Below the pieces are notes generated by a model, which ran no database searches, had not been told where the DNA came from, and saw only the letters and a program-made list of their open reading frames with translations. Positions 11,107 through 22,137 of a stretch of 64,000 nt of DNA are shown here, piece by piece. Location: positions 1-64,000 of the forward strand of contig MU130366.1 of the NCBI GenBank assembly GCA_015039465.1, written 5' to 3'. The stretch comes from Phlegmacium glaucopus. Its lineage: Eukaryota > Basidiomycota > Agaricomycetes > Agaricales > Cortinariaceae. Each line of letters begins with the position of its first letter. The stretch's first letter is position 1. Made by a program: the position numbers and the translations under genes.

Positions 11107-11215
11107 GTAGCAATACTAAGTGTACCTAGGGGCGGATACAATGAGTATCCCCTAACAAAACCATGCTCTCCAAGATAGTGACCTCTTCCTTAGCAGTACC
11201 CCCCATCCAGCCATC

Positions 11216-11709
11216 TGTTAGGGGATGACCCAACACACTGTGTGATAAAATAAATGCACTGGGGCAACCAGCACATCAAGCCATCAAGTACTCAGTCACG
11301 CTTGTGGAGAACCCCATAAGCATTGTTATTGACCAAGGTGCAGAACCTATATCTGCACCTTAACTACTTATACTAAATGTACATGGTCTGTGCACTTGTT
11401 TGTACTTATGTATGTAGTGATAAGAATCAGCCATGAGTAGTACTAAACTACTAGGCAGATAGCTAACCAGCCTTGTGACTAAGGCATAATGACTAAGACT
11501 ACAGATCTAGGTTTGGGAGATGGGTAAGGGTAGGCACTAGGGTAGTAAGCTCATGGTGGGACATCACATGGTGACAGAGGGTGTTGTGTAGTGCTGTAGG
11601 CCTAGGCAATGATGTAGGGTTGTCATACAATGGGTGAGATTGAGGTGACGGGTGGTGTTATGCATAGACTGGGAGGTGTAGGGTAGGATCAAGGGGGGAT
11701 CCCCTGACA
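11216..11709 (+). mobile_element. Solo LTR, family G (copy 1)
   Basis: A 494-bp unit from TGTTAGGGGATGACCC to GGGATCCCCTGACA is flanked by a perfect 5-bp duplication CCATC at 11211-11215 and 11710-11714. It contains a tataaatacatg-poor, tatactaaatgtacatgg-type promoter-like stretch in its middle. A second partial copy lies at about 22,520-22,797. Confidence 0.9.
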
Positions 11710-12374
11710 CCATCTCAACTATGTGAGGTATGTGATATTTCAATTGTCTCTCTCCTGCAACCTCTCAACACCTTGTCCTTAGTATTGTCATCAGAAACCC
11801 AAATTCTCAAACTTTCCTTATTGTTAAAAAACCTGATTCAGAATTTTGATTACTGGGGTAATAAATGTGCAGCACTGCAGTGGCAACTCCTGCCAAGCCC
11901 ATCAATACTGAAGGTGCTGCCAGTGGACCTCAAGTGACTGGAGGCTCAAAACCAAACTTCAACAGCAGCAACAAGCAACCCAGGTCTCTCCTGTCCAATT
12001 AGCCAGTGCATTCATTGGACATTGATAGGACCCAGGAGATGTCTAGGGATGTAAACACACCATCTTTGCGATTTCACAACCTTCACAGTATACTTTCAGA
12101 TGCTCACAGATCATCGCAGATACTTGCAGTCATCGCCAACATTCACATTATCATTTGCAGGTACCAGCTGTTCTTGCAATCTTTAAACATGACTCCAATG
12201 AAGGTCACTCAGGTGACTGTATTACTCATCACCTTTATTTTTATCTTGTCTCCTTTTATTTGGCTCTTATCTCCTATGTTTCATGACCAAATTACCAGAT
12301 CCATGTGACTCTGCTTGAACCCACATTTTACATTTCTGTTTCACCTTTCTGCACTTAGCTATTTGCTAGTTACT

Positions 12375-13012
12375 GAGGTCTTTACTCTCCCCCACACATT
12401 CCGAGCGGAATCTGCTCAGATCCGAGCAAATTCCAAGCAGATCCAAGCAGATCCAAGCACTTTTTGATTGTATTCCAAGCGGAATTTGCTTGGACCCGCT
12501 CGGATCCGCTTGGACTGCTAGGAATGGAACCTATATACCTCCCTAACCTTAACAAAACCTTAACAAAACCTTAATAAAACCTTAACAAACCATATACCTC
12601 CCTAACCTTAACACAACCTTAACAAAAACCTCACCAAAACCTTAACAAAACCCTAACAAATTATATACCTCCCTAACCTTAACAGAACCTTAACAAAAAC
12701 CTTAACAAAACCTTAACAAAACCTTAACAAAACCTTAACAAATTATATACCTCCCTAACCTTAACAGAACCTTAACAAAAACCTTAACAAAACCTTAACA
12801 AAACCTTAACAGAAGTATTTTCCCAATAAATTTGTGTCTTATTTGCTTGGATCCACTTGGAATCTGCTGGGAATCTGCTGGGAATCTGCTGGGAATCTGC
12901 TCGGACTCTGCTCAGATCCGACCATTCCGCTCGGAATCTGCTTGGACCTGCTTGGAATCTGCTCAGATCTGCTCAGATCCGAGTGGAATGTGTGGGGGAG
13001 GGTAAAGTACTG
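12375..13012. mobile_element. hAT-type MITE, CTCCCCCAC family, with matched empty site
   Basis: The ends are GAGGTCTTTACTCTCCCCCA and, read inward from the right, CAGTACTTTACCCTCCCCCA. The flanks are a perfect 8-bp duplication TAGTTACT at 12367-12374 and 13013-13020. The family A copy at 18,377-18,384 has a single TAGTTACT at the same point, which is the empty site. Subterminal zones are arrays of tccgagcgga/tctgctcgga-type words. The middle is a minisatellite (separate entry). Confidence 0.95.
12540..12815. repeat. CCTTAACAAAA minisatellite inside a MITE
   Basis: About 275 bp of imperfect tandem ccttaacaaaa units are interspersed with four copies of tatacctccctaacctt. The second MITE at 26,576 has the same arrangement with only three or four units, so the array length varies between copies. 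Confidence 0.9.
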
Positions 13013-13508
13013 TAGTTACTATATTATTAGCAGTAGCAAGTAAGGAAAAGGAAAAGAGGAGAATAGACAAGTTGCCACAGTTTTGATCCCACCTTTGGAA
13101 TGTCGTACTAAGCTACTCTTGCACCCCTTCAAAATCATCCTGCAAACTTTGCTTTTTCTGCGTATTATCTCACACTTTAAAGTGAACCTTCACACCTCAT
13201 AAAACCTCACTATCACCTATTGAAGAGAACTACATCAACCCCATAAACTACATAACTACTTGCGGTCTGTCCCCACCACAGGTACATCAACATATCATAT
13301 GAAAATAATGTTTAACCTCTATGCCACAGAGCTTGTCACCCAACATATCCCACAAGTTCAGATGTGAATGGTTACCTGTGAGAAAGCTTTACTCCACCCT
13401 CTAATCAAGGTGTGGCTCCAGCACCTGGTGGTCCAGCAGCACAAGTTGTGCTGGCTAGCACACCATCTAACAACCCATTTTTGAACCCCTTCAACCATGC
13501 AGCATACC

Positions 13509-14853
13509 ACATCAGGAAAAATGATTTTGGCCCTAGGTAGCCTTGGGTAATTTGTTAGTATCACATCACTACTCAGGACATCCCAGGACACCCCAGGACA
13601 CCCCAGGACATCCTAGAGCAGCACAGGTAAAATTTGAGTGTTACACACTTATCCAAGGACACCTCAGGGCAACCTAGGACAGCATAGATAAAGTTTTGAG
13701 TGTCACCCATTTTCTCAGGACACCTTTAGTGTATCCTGGTGCATTGATTATCTGGATTAAATCACATCAGGAGGCCCTGGGAGTCCCTTAGAATCTATGA
13801 ATTTTGCTAGAAAATCTTTAACCACCACGTCCAGGAAAGTATTTTGCAGTTTTCTCAATAAGGAGAGCTGCTATTAATATAATTTAAACATATTCAGGGT
13901 CCTAAAACAATTCTCTACCTTTAAAAAATTACCTTTTTTGGAATTTATGTAATCTACCCTGACCCAGCACCATATGCTTGAAATCATGCTTATCTGTGAT
14001 CATGTGACCAATGGTCTGTGCACCATCCAAAAGATATATAAATCACCCACAATTTCATTTTCTTATTTTCTACTTCCCTAGTATTATAACTAGTATACTT
14101 ATGTATCACTATTTTATTATTATTATTATTATTCTGTTGTGTGAGACCACTCAAATATCTGGTTTATATGTGTTTTCTAGCATCAGATCCAAAGGGACTA
14201 AGGCTGTGTTGGGATGCTCTCAGGTTGCCTCAGGATGCTCTCAGGTTGTCTCAGGATGCTCTCAAGTTGCCTCAGGTTGCCCCAGGACAGCCTAAGACTT
14301 TTCATACATAGGTAACTTGCACCCCATGTTACAAACATTCATTTTTCTTTTCTTTAACTCCACCAAACACAATATTGTTTCACCTACATGCATTCTACAT
14401 TCCCTTTTCATTTCCATTTACATATGTTTACCTCATTACTTTCATTGTTTCATCAATATGTGTATGACTCATTGTATGAGTCACCTTTACTCTTACCTAT
14501 GACTCATTCTTTACATGCTGACGACTCACATTATACATGACTCATATATTTACTATAAATACCATATTTACACTGTACTGATTCCTTAGCTAGTTCTTGA
14601 GAATTGTACCCACTTTCCTCTCTGAATCTTCCTCAAACTCATAAGACAATTGCTCAAGACAATTCTCTTAATACTCTTCTGAGCTCACTGTAAACAATGA
14701 ACTCTTCTTATACAACTGTTTATGGTCAGAGTCATCTGAACCGTTTGAAGTTGTAACACCCCAGGGCAACCTCTTGACCTGAGTGCCCTGAGCTGCCTGG
14801 GGCACCCCAGGACATTTCAGGACAGCCTAGGGCAGAAGTCATTTTTCCTGATG
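13509..14853. mobile_element. TIR element family F (copy 2), interrupted twice
   Basis: 13,509-13,735 matches 10,711-10,938 and 14,210-14,320 plus 14,759-14,853 match the rest of copy 1, ending in cagaagtcatttttcctgatg. The sequence between about 13,736 and 14,209 is foreign and unidentified. A solo LTR (14,327-14,758) interrupts the second part. No flanking duplication is evident. Confidence 0.7.
14327..14758 (+). mobile_element. Solo LTR, family E (copy 2)
   Basis: A 432-bp unit from TGTTACAAAC to AGTTGTAACA is flanked by a perfect 5-bp duplication CCCCA at 14322-14326 and 14759-14763. The empty site is seen in family F copy 1 near 11,012, where ttgcaccccagggcgacctc is uninterrupted. Confidence 0.93.
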
Positions 14854-15078
14854 CAAGTGCCTCCTATTGCTGTGCCTCCCAAAATGCAAATGATGAATGG
14901 TGCAGTTTACTCGTTAGCTTCATAAAACCCACTCCCTGTGGTTCAACAACTTCACATTAGCATGCAGCCATCTGCTGATAATCCTAAGTATCTTATCCCT
15001 GGCTGCTGGAACTTGGAGCCTGTCCATGTTGACATGAAAAGGGCAAAGACAAGTGATTATTGCTTGATTGCATCTATT

Positions 15079-15329
15079 AGAGGAGATGTAGAACACAGGA
15101 ATCAAGTTGAATTCTAAGGTGCTTATTAAAGATAAGCACCTTACACCTATATACTACATGCATGGGAGGCAATACAACTATATATGGCTAGTACATAATA
15201 GAAGGTAGGGCGTGTCAAGATAACAAAAATAGAAACTGATATTGGCATGATGTCATCAGCGAAGGGTCAACTACTACAACAATAAAGGGATGTCCATAAA
15301 GGGTAGGATGGGGAATGTGGTGATATGAT
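15079..15329. mobile_element. Partial family C LTR
   Basis: The sequence from gagatgtagaacacaggaat to gggaatgtgg matches 9,720-9,840 plus 10,569-10,670 of family C copy 1, without the nested hAT. It is therefore the empty-site reference for that insertion. Its 3' part is cut off by the family B unit that follows. Confidence 0.75.
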
Positions 15330-15588
15330 TTAAATCTGCATAAGCAGGGTTTTTGCAAATTTTATCTATTATCTCAGCATAAATATTAATTAATGCACCA
15401 ATAACTGGCTAATACAGCTGATAATAAACAAGGGAATCAGAGTTGTCTACCCTACAACTGCTGATTAGACCTACTACTGTGTGACTTAAATGCATATAGT
15501 TAATAAGTGTGGTCAATAGACTATCATTTGTTACACTACAAATTGCATGTCTGGATTAAAACCAATAAATCCATGAATATCCTTATAG

Positions 15589-16800
15589 TGGGGTGCCTGA
15601 CTTATGTGACATCATGTCACAACGGCATCACATAGGTGTCACATATGAAATATTGAGACATGGCTCTCATTCCTCACACAACATTTAATAGGATGTTTTT
15701 AAGTTGAAAATGGAACATAAAGAGTAGTTTGAATCAGAAACTGCAAGTTGAATACAACCAATATATTTCTTTGTGGCCATAATGATGATTCCCCTGCTAA
15801 ATCTGAGTGCTGAGATGTCTAACCTTTATAACTCTCCAGCACCTCAAATCTGAGACTTGTTTTGCTGGAATAAATGATTCTGAATGTTATTATGAACATT
15901 TCTATTAGGTTAGAAATTTTATATTTGTCCATTGAGGTTATTATTTCAAGGTATATGCATCATTATCTTATGCTTACAGTGTGAAATTAAAAATTCTCAG
16001 CTGATAGGCATGTTAAGAATGAAAAAATACATATATTATGTCACCAAAACTAGTTGCAAAAGTGCACTGGTGAAATGTTATAAGAGCCACTACTTTTTCT
16101 GGTGGGCACAGCCACCCCAAAAATGAACATGGCTGTATGCAACACATAGCACCTTTGCTTCATGGCTTAATCTCCTTTCCTCTCAAACCACCATATATCT
16201 GAGCCAAAAACCCATCCACACATCCATTATCCACTTCTTTATTGAATAAATACTTCTGTGCTTACCTAAAATGGGCAGAGGAAGTAGTGGCTCTTATAAC
16301 ATTTCACCAATGCACTTTTGCAACTAGTTTTGGTGACATAATATATGTATTTTTTCATTCTTAACATGCCTATCAGCTGAGAATTTTTAATTTCACACTG
16401 TAAGCATAAGATAATGATGCATATACCTTGAAATAATGACCTCAATGGACAAATATAAAATTTCTAACCTAATAGAAATGTTCATAATAACATTTAGAAT
16501 AATTTATTCCAGCAAAACAAGTCTCAGATTTGAGGTGCTGGAGAGTTATAAAGGGTAGACATCTCAGCACTCAGATTTAGCAGGGGAATCATCATTATGG
16601 CCACAGAGAAATATATTGGTTGTATTCAACTTGCAGTTTCTGATTCAAACTACTCTTTATGTACCATTTTCAACTTAAAAACATCCTATTAAATGTTGTG
16701 TGAGGAATGAAAGGCCATGTCTCAACATTTCATATGTGACACCTATGTGTTGCCAGTATGACATGGTGCCACATAACTCAAGTATTGGTCACCCCCCAAC
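15589..16800. mobile_element. Large foldback (inverted-repeat) element, arms ~510 bp
   Basis: Left arm about 15,589-16,100 and right arm about 16,282-16,800 are complementary along their whole length with scattered mismatches; for example ttcccctgctaaatctgagt near 15,790 pairs with actcagatttagcaggggaa near 16,576. The loop is about 180 bp. The left junction follows ccttatag, a point that is uninterrupted in the family B copy near 29,825. No transposase is encoded. Confidence 0.88.
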
Positions 16801-16861
16801 TTAAAGGGACAGAAGATATTTCAGAGTCTGGGGAGGGATTTGACTTCTCAGAAGAAGGAAA

Positions 16862-17072
16862 CACTGCTGGCAGCAGGTGGTGTTTCCTTTGGAAAAACCT
16901 ATTTTTAGAAATGTTTTGTCACTTCTAAAACATTTTTCCTAAGGTTACACCAAATTAATTCCCTTATAAGGAAGTTGTTTTGGTGTAACATTAGGAAAAA
17001 TGTAATCAGAAATGACAAAACATTTCTAAAAATAAGTTTTTCCATCAGAAACACCACCTGCTGCCAGCAGTG
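16862..17072. mobile_element. Small foldback element with CACTG termini
   Basis: A 211-bp near-perfect palindrome starts CACTGCTGGCAGCAGGTGG and ends with its complement; arms are about 95 bp with a short loop near 16,960. It is flanked by AAA on both sides. CACTG ends with a 3-bp duplication would fit CACTA/EnSpm-type elements, but AAA is weak evidence. Confidence 0.75.
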
Positions 17073-17159
17073 AAATGAGGATATGGGAGTCATGATTTTA
17101 TAATCTTGAAAATACACTTTTTCTCAACAACCTCTGTGCAGTTACATCACCAATGAGAT

Positions 17160-17462
17160 TGACCCAAACCTGAGCTGACCGATTCAACTCCTGAATCATA
17201 ATTGGTCCTGGTCCAACTCCTGAAATCTCAATCGGCCCAACTCCTGATCCAATTTCAACTTCTCATTTTATTATTTTATTTTATCTTCACATGACACCAT
17301 TTTTATTATCTTTATTATCACACCATTTCTTTATTTATTTACATATCTCTGTTATGTCCATATTAGTACTTAAATACCCCACCATCCTAGCAGAGATCCC
17401 CATCATTTCCTCTTTGGATCCCCTGCTAGTCTGACTAAGTCAGTACCGCAGTTGCCCTAACA
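17160..17462 (-). mobile_element. Solo LTR, family D (copy 3, inverted, truncated)
   Basis: The inverted LTR start is seen as cagttgccctaaca ending at 17,462, with gactaagtcag and ggatcccctgctag words beside it. The other end lacks the expected TGTTAGGGGACACC sequence and fades into gattcaactcctgaatc-type repeats. Confidence 0.7.
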
Positions 17463-17499
17463 GGTATGACTATCTGCAGTGGGAATGGAACCACAGGCA

Positions 17500-19135
17500 C
17501 TATCACTGACTGTTTCTCCTGGTATCAATGGCCAGTTCAATCCATTTGGTCACTGATTTGGGTCCATCATTTGTATCCTTTGAGTGTGCGGCTTTTCTTG
17601 TTCAGGGAGACAGGCCCCTAGTATATCCATTACACTTCTGTCTTCCATTCATGTTTTTTCTGTATGTAATATTTGTTCCTCCCATCCATCCAAGTTGTCC
17701 AGACTAATTCCTTTCACCAAGTTCTGGTAATAAATCTCAGCAGTTTGAGAGGTGGCCATGGCCTGAATATACCAAGCGGCCAATGATTCAGCTAAATGAA
17801 GTGGTCAGTGATGACCGGGCACTGAGACAGATGCCCACCCATCTGGAGAGATTTTTTATGATTGGAGTCAGTCATATGATCATCCATTATCTCTGCACGG
17901 TGAGCCAAAGTTGCTGTGCACATGGTGGGCGTTGATAGGACCCAGGAGGCGTCTAGGGATGTAAACACACCATTTTCACAGTTTCACAACCTTCACAGTA
18001 TACTTGCAGATGCTCACATATCATTGCGGATACTTGCAGATCATTGCAGGTCATTGCAGGTCATTGCAGGTTATTGCAGGTCATTGCACATACTCACAGA
18101 TCATCACAGAATACTTGCAGATCATCACAGATACTTGCAGTCATCACTAACATTTGCATTATCATTTGCAGTTACCAGCTGTTCTTGCAATCTTTAAACA
18201 CAACTCCAATGAAGGTCACTCAGGTGACTGTATTACTCATCACCTTTATTTTATCTTGTCTCTGTTTATTTGGCTCTTATCTCCTATGTTTCATGACCAA
18301 ATTACCAGATCCATGTGACTCTGCTTTAACCTGCATTTTACATTTCTGTTTCACCTTTCCACACTTAGCTATTTGCTAGTTACTATATTATTAGCAGTAG
18401 CAAGTAAGGGGGAAAAAGAGAGGAGAACAGACAAATTACAACAGTTTTGATCCCACCTTTGGAACATTGTACTAAGCTACTCTTGCACTCCTTGAAAATC
18501 ATCCTGCAAACTTTGCTTTTGCTGCGCATTATCTTGCACTTTAAAGCAAACCTTTGCACCTCATAAAACCTCACTATCACCTACTGAAGAGAACTACATC
18601 AACCCCACAAACTATGTACTACTTGCGGTCTGACCTCACCGCAGGTACATCAGCGTCACAGAATTGAGTACAGCCCACAAGCTCTCTAGGATCTCTCCTG
18701 CAACAACTGCAGCCCTAGGGATAAATGAAGTTGCATATCAAAAGAAACAACTGTCCTTGTGACCATGGACATGGAAGAGACCAATGGCTGCACCTGCAGT
18801 CAAGCCCGTGGGTAACAGGTGTCCAATACAATCTCATAAGTGGATAATATACTGGCAGGCAATGTTGTATATGATCATGACACCCTGCTGCTCATCAACA
18901 GTTGTTGTTTTCAAGGCTTGAAAGAAAGCCCAGTCAACATTCTTCTGTTGCTCCCTCCAGAATAAATTGGCCACACTATTTGGCATGAAACACCCATGCT
19001 GTGCACATGCAATTGCTACATTTCCTGTTATACCACATGCTTTAGATAGAAGCATTGACATCTCAATCACCTGACATTGATTTTCACAGGGTGCTTTCTG
19101 TATCAATCAGGCATTGAATTTGGCCATGGGTAGAC
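17500..19135 (-). pseudogene. KDZ-type transposase pseudogene, split by a solo LTR
   Basis: The longest open part (19106 down to 18834) carries ACAQHGCFMPNSVANLF, EQQKNVDWAFFQAL and GVMIIYNIACQY, motifs of the KDZ (Kyakuja-Dileera-Zisupton) transposase family of fungi. After a stop, further family motifs follow in other frames: GHLLPTGLTAGAAIGLFHVHGHKD and, at about 18,660-18,700, VAGEILESLWAVLNS. The family A unit at 17,933-18,652 then intervenes, and the gene resumes with TATLAHRAEIMDDHM. Removing the unit and one 4-bp duplication restores a continuous frame across the junction. The 5' half is missing. Both ends are limited by other repeats. Confidence 0.8.
17933..18652 (+). mobile_element. 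LTR-like unit, family A (720-bp copy inside KDZ)
   Basis: TGATAGGACCCAGG to CAGGTACATCA, flanked by a perfect 4-bp duplication GCGT at 17929-17932 and 18653-18656. The insertion is independently confirmed because its removal rejoins the KDZ reading frame. It provides the empty site for the MITE at 12,375. Confidence 0.92.
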
Positions 19136-19189
19136 AATTCTGGACTCACTGTTGACCTCTCAATTGCATCTTGTACACCTGTTTGCACT

Positions 19190-19320
19190 ATGAGAGAAAC
19201 AGGTATACAAATATAAAATCCTGAAGGTAGTTGAGATGGGTGAAGGGTTAACAAATGAATTTGTAGTTGTTGAAAACTCTAGGGTGAAGGTCTGATGGGG
19301 TGCCAGCAGCTAACCCCAAT
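19190..19320. repeat. Direct repeat flanking a family A unit (left copy)
   Basis: The ~130-bp block from gagaaacaggtatacaaata to ctctaggg and gtgccagcagctaa recurs at about 22,138-22,262 in the same orientation, so the two copies bracket the composite at 19,448-22,059. It may be element-internal sequence or a local duplication. Confidence 0.7.
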
Positions 19321-19568
19321 GATCCTACTCTACTATCAGGTGAGGGTGGGAGGGAAATGAAAGAGAGTGAGCTAAAGCATATGGATAGTACTAGAAGATT
19401 TGAAGGGAGTAGTGGTAGTAAGGAAGATATATAAATGAGGTTCTTGTTGATGTACCTGCAGTGGGATCAGACCACAAGTAGTAAAGTAGTTCATGGGGTT
19501 AATGTAGATTTCCTTGATAGAGTTTAGAAGAGTTCATGGTATTGAAATATGCAAGGAGAGTAAACCGC

Positions 19569-21303
19569 TGATATGACTCAAAATTGCATATGCATGGATT
19601 TTGCAAATTTTGTCTATTATTTCAGCATTATTAAATCAATAAGTGCACCCAACTGTTAAATACAACTGCTAATTACTGTTTCTGTTGACTCAAACACTTA
19701 GTAGTTTTTGAATATGGTCAAATGACTATTTTATTCAATGCTACAAAATAATATAGTCAAGAGTTAAAACCATAAACTCCATGATAACTCTATATTATAC
19801 AGAAACAGTACCTAAACACAGGGGGCAAAGTCACACAAAGCATGGCAATGTTTTAGACCATGGGAGAATTGCTCGGAGTTCCAAACAGGTGCTCATACAA
19901 GACCAAACAGTTGAGATTTATACCATGGGAAAGTCTCGGGACATTCTGAAAATTGTTGGAAATAAATGATAGACATATGAAACCAATATAACTCTGGGCT
20001 TGGAGTTGATGTGGGAGTGATTAATTAATCACAAACCCAGAGTAGCCCAGAGTATCAATCAATTAATTAATCTACCTGTCTCTGACAGCTGCATCATTTG
20101 TTTCAAAGAGATTGTATAAAGACTTTTCTAGCTATTTCCCCTTTTGTAAATATTTGTATGTATATAAAGGCAACCAGAACTGTAGTTACAGTAGATTTTG
20201 ATACTTCTTGCTTCCCCCAACATTTACTATTGAGTACAGCTCTGACCAAGTGCTGGAAATTAGCAAGTGGGTCAAGGAAAAATAGACTATTAAATTCTCA
20301 GAGGTGTACAAGAGGTGCAGAAATATTATTTGATTTAGTTCAAGTCAATTATATTTGAGAACGAGTTTTTGTGACTTTGTCACAGTGTCACAGAGCTTGT
20401 GAGTGTTGTTGAGGTGTTAAGTTGGTGTTTTTGGTTAGTCACAGCAAGGGAACAAGAGTTCCTTTAGTGTGTGCAATTTATTGTGTTAGTCACAGCAAGG
20501 GTACAGGAGTCCCTTAGTGTGTGCAATTTTGGTTGTTTAAGTCATGTTAAGCCTTGGGCTTGTCTGTGCACAATATTTTGTTGAAAATAAATCTAGAAGA
20601 TTTAAGGAACTTCTTGCTAGATTGTTGGTGCAAACCATAAATTGTGTACTTTACAGTCCCCCACGTTGTCTGGCTGGAGTCCGGTGGAAGTCCGGTGAGA
20701 GTCCGGTGAGAGTCCGGTCAGAGTCCGGTGAAAGTAGAAAAATGCCTGGACTGTATGTCTGGTCACAGTCCGCCGGACTTCCACCGGACATCCGCCGGAC
20801 TTTTGATAGAATTTAGGGTTATATTTAGATTTAGAGGTTAGGCTTAGGGTTATATTTGGGTTTAGGGCTTAGGATTAATATTTAGGGATGGGGATATTTT
20901 CTGTCCGCGCGGTAGCGCATTCTTAGGTTAGGAGGGGATACAGTCATGTTTTGTACTTCTACCGGACTTCCACTGGACTCTGACCAGACTCTGACCGGAC
21001 TTTTCTGGAGTCCGGCGGAGTCCGGTCAGTCTGGCGGAATTCCAGCCAGACAATGTGGGGGAGTGTAAAGTCCTCCATAAATTGAAAATACACTCAAAAG
21101 TTTGATCACACTTTAAATTGATCCAAATCATTAGTTTTCTGTGTTGCATAAACTTGAATTGAATTTCTTAATTTTGGAACAGTTAAACTTTCCAGGAAAC
21201 CCAAATTCATCTTTTACACAGAGTTGATTGAGTATAAGATTGAGTAGAGATTTTATATCTCCAAAAGTCCTATTTTCTCTATCATCCCTGAGTAGTCATT
21301 TCA
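19569..21303 (+). mobile_element. LTR-like unit, family B (nested), carrying a MITE
   Basis: Starts TGATATGACTC and ends GTAGTCATTTCA. It is flanked by CCGC at 19565-19568 and 21304-21307 (ACCGC on both sides, so 4 or 5 bp). It shares with 29,559-30,864 a tandem pair of ~60-bp blocks ending in gtgtgtgcaattt (20,440-20,540). A MITE is nested at 20,645-21,076. Confidence 0.85.
20645..21076. mobile_element. hAT-type MITE, CTCCCCCAC family (nested copy)
   Basis: 432 bp with ends TGTACTTTACAGTCCCCCAC and, read inward, GGAGGACTTTACACTCCCCC. It is flanked by a perfect 8-bp duplication ATAAATTG at 20637-20644 and 21077-21084. The empty site is ccataaattgcaaaacc at about 30,626 in the family B copy. 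The interior has gtccggtg arrays and, at 20,811-20,890, ttagggtt-rich sequence. Confidence 0.93.
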
Positions 21304-22137
21304 CCGCAAAGATAGTGAAGTTTGTGAACAGTAGCAAAGTATGCAAAGTAGCTTAAAGAATGAGACTATTGACTTAGAACATTGCTGCAAAGTTTATGGG
21401 ATCAAAACTCTGGCCATCTCTTGTTCACCTCCCTCCTACTTGCTACAGGTACTTAATACAAGAGTAACAAGCTAGCCAGGTGCGGATATGCGAAACAGTA
21501 ATGTAAAAATTGAGCTAATGTGAAGTCACATGGGCCCAGTAGTTTGGTAACAAAGGAATAGGAGATAAAGTAAAAATAAAGGTGATGAGTAAGGAGCTCA
21601 GTTGACTGACCTCCTTTTTTGAAGGAAATAATAAAAATATATATATGGAAAGTTGAAAGAAATTAAGTTGAAAACAAAACGGACCATAATAAAACCAGTG
21701 AAAGGGATGCATATGCAAGCCATGAAAGACCGCGAGATTAGAGAGTGGCTGTGCAAAGGTGTGGTTGCAAAGGGATCAAATGGTTAAGTCCTATATTGAC
21801 TGAGAGAACTGAAGATATGTCAAAGTATGAAGTGTGAAGAGGAATGAGGGTGCTTTGGATAGTTATGAAGGTTGTAGAAGTGATGTGTGAAGGTCATGCG
21901 AGGACTATATCATGTTGTGCGAGGTGCAAAGGATGTGTGAGAACCACAAATGAGAGTGTGAATGAAGTTGGTACCCATGAGGCATCCACATATACTGTGA
22001 AGTTGTTAAATCACAAAAATAACCAGTTTACAAACCTAGAGGCTATATGAATCCTATCATCGTGTGCTGTTGGTTCATGAGAAGGTTCACACAACATGCA
22101 TCATGTGATGCCATCTCATACACTTGTTCATGCTACA

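Larger units (their letters stand above)
9710..11157. mobile_element. Solo LTR, family C (copy 1), carrying nested insertions
   Basis: The unit runs from TGTTAGAGGA to TATCCCCTAACA and is flanked by a perfect 5-bp duplication AAACC at 9705-9709 and 11158-11162. Two elements are nested within it: a TAGTG hAT at 9850-10560 (itself carrying a solo LTR D) and a CATCAGG element at about 10,711-11,106. Related sequence at 15,079-15,329 and 40,699-42,076 provides uninterrupted comparison for parts of it. Confidence 0.88.
12023..13289 (+). mobile_element. LTR-like unit, family A (copy with nested MITE)
   Basis: The unit starts TGATAGGACCCAGG and ends CAGGTACATCA, flanked by a perfect 4-bp duplication ACAT at 12019-12022 and 13290-13293. 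Removing the MITE at 12,375-13,012 plus one 8-bp duplication leaves about 620 bp, close to the uninterrupted copy at 17,933-18,652. TG...CA ends and the absence of coding sequence suggest a solo LTR; its superfamily is unknown. Confidence 0.85.
15330..17142 (+). mobile_element. LTR-like unit, family B, broken by two foldback elements
   Basis: It starts TGATATGATTTAAATCTGC, follows the copy at 29,559-30,864 up to about 15,588, and resumes at about 17,090 for the last 50 bp ending GTGCAGTTACATCA. Between these lie two palindromic elements and some unassigned sequence; much of the original middle is lost. No duplication is found at the outer edges. Confidence 0.7.
19448..22059 (-). mobile_element. 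LTR-like unit, family A (inverted), carrying two nested elements
   Basis: The inverted unit begins TGATGTACCTGC at 19,448 and ends GAATCCTATCA at 22,059. Flanks TTGT and TCGT differ at one of four positions. It is interrupted at 19,569-21,303 by a family B unit, and the two halves align with the uninterrupted copy at 24,030-24,946. Confidence 0.85.

Noticed and set aside
12540..12815. A telomere or internal telomeric array
   Set aside because: The repeat is imperfect CCTTAACAAAA within a MITE bounded by TIRs and an 8-bp duplication, not a run of CCCTAA.
13358..13591. Repeated short minus-strand ORFs also seen near 10,627-10,815
   Set aside because: They arise from the shared family F repeat and are not genes.
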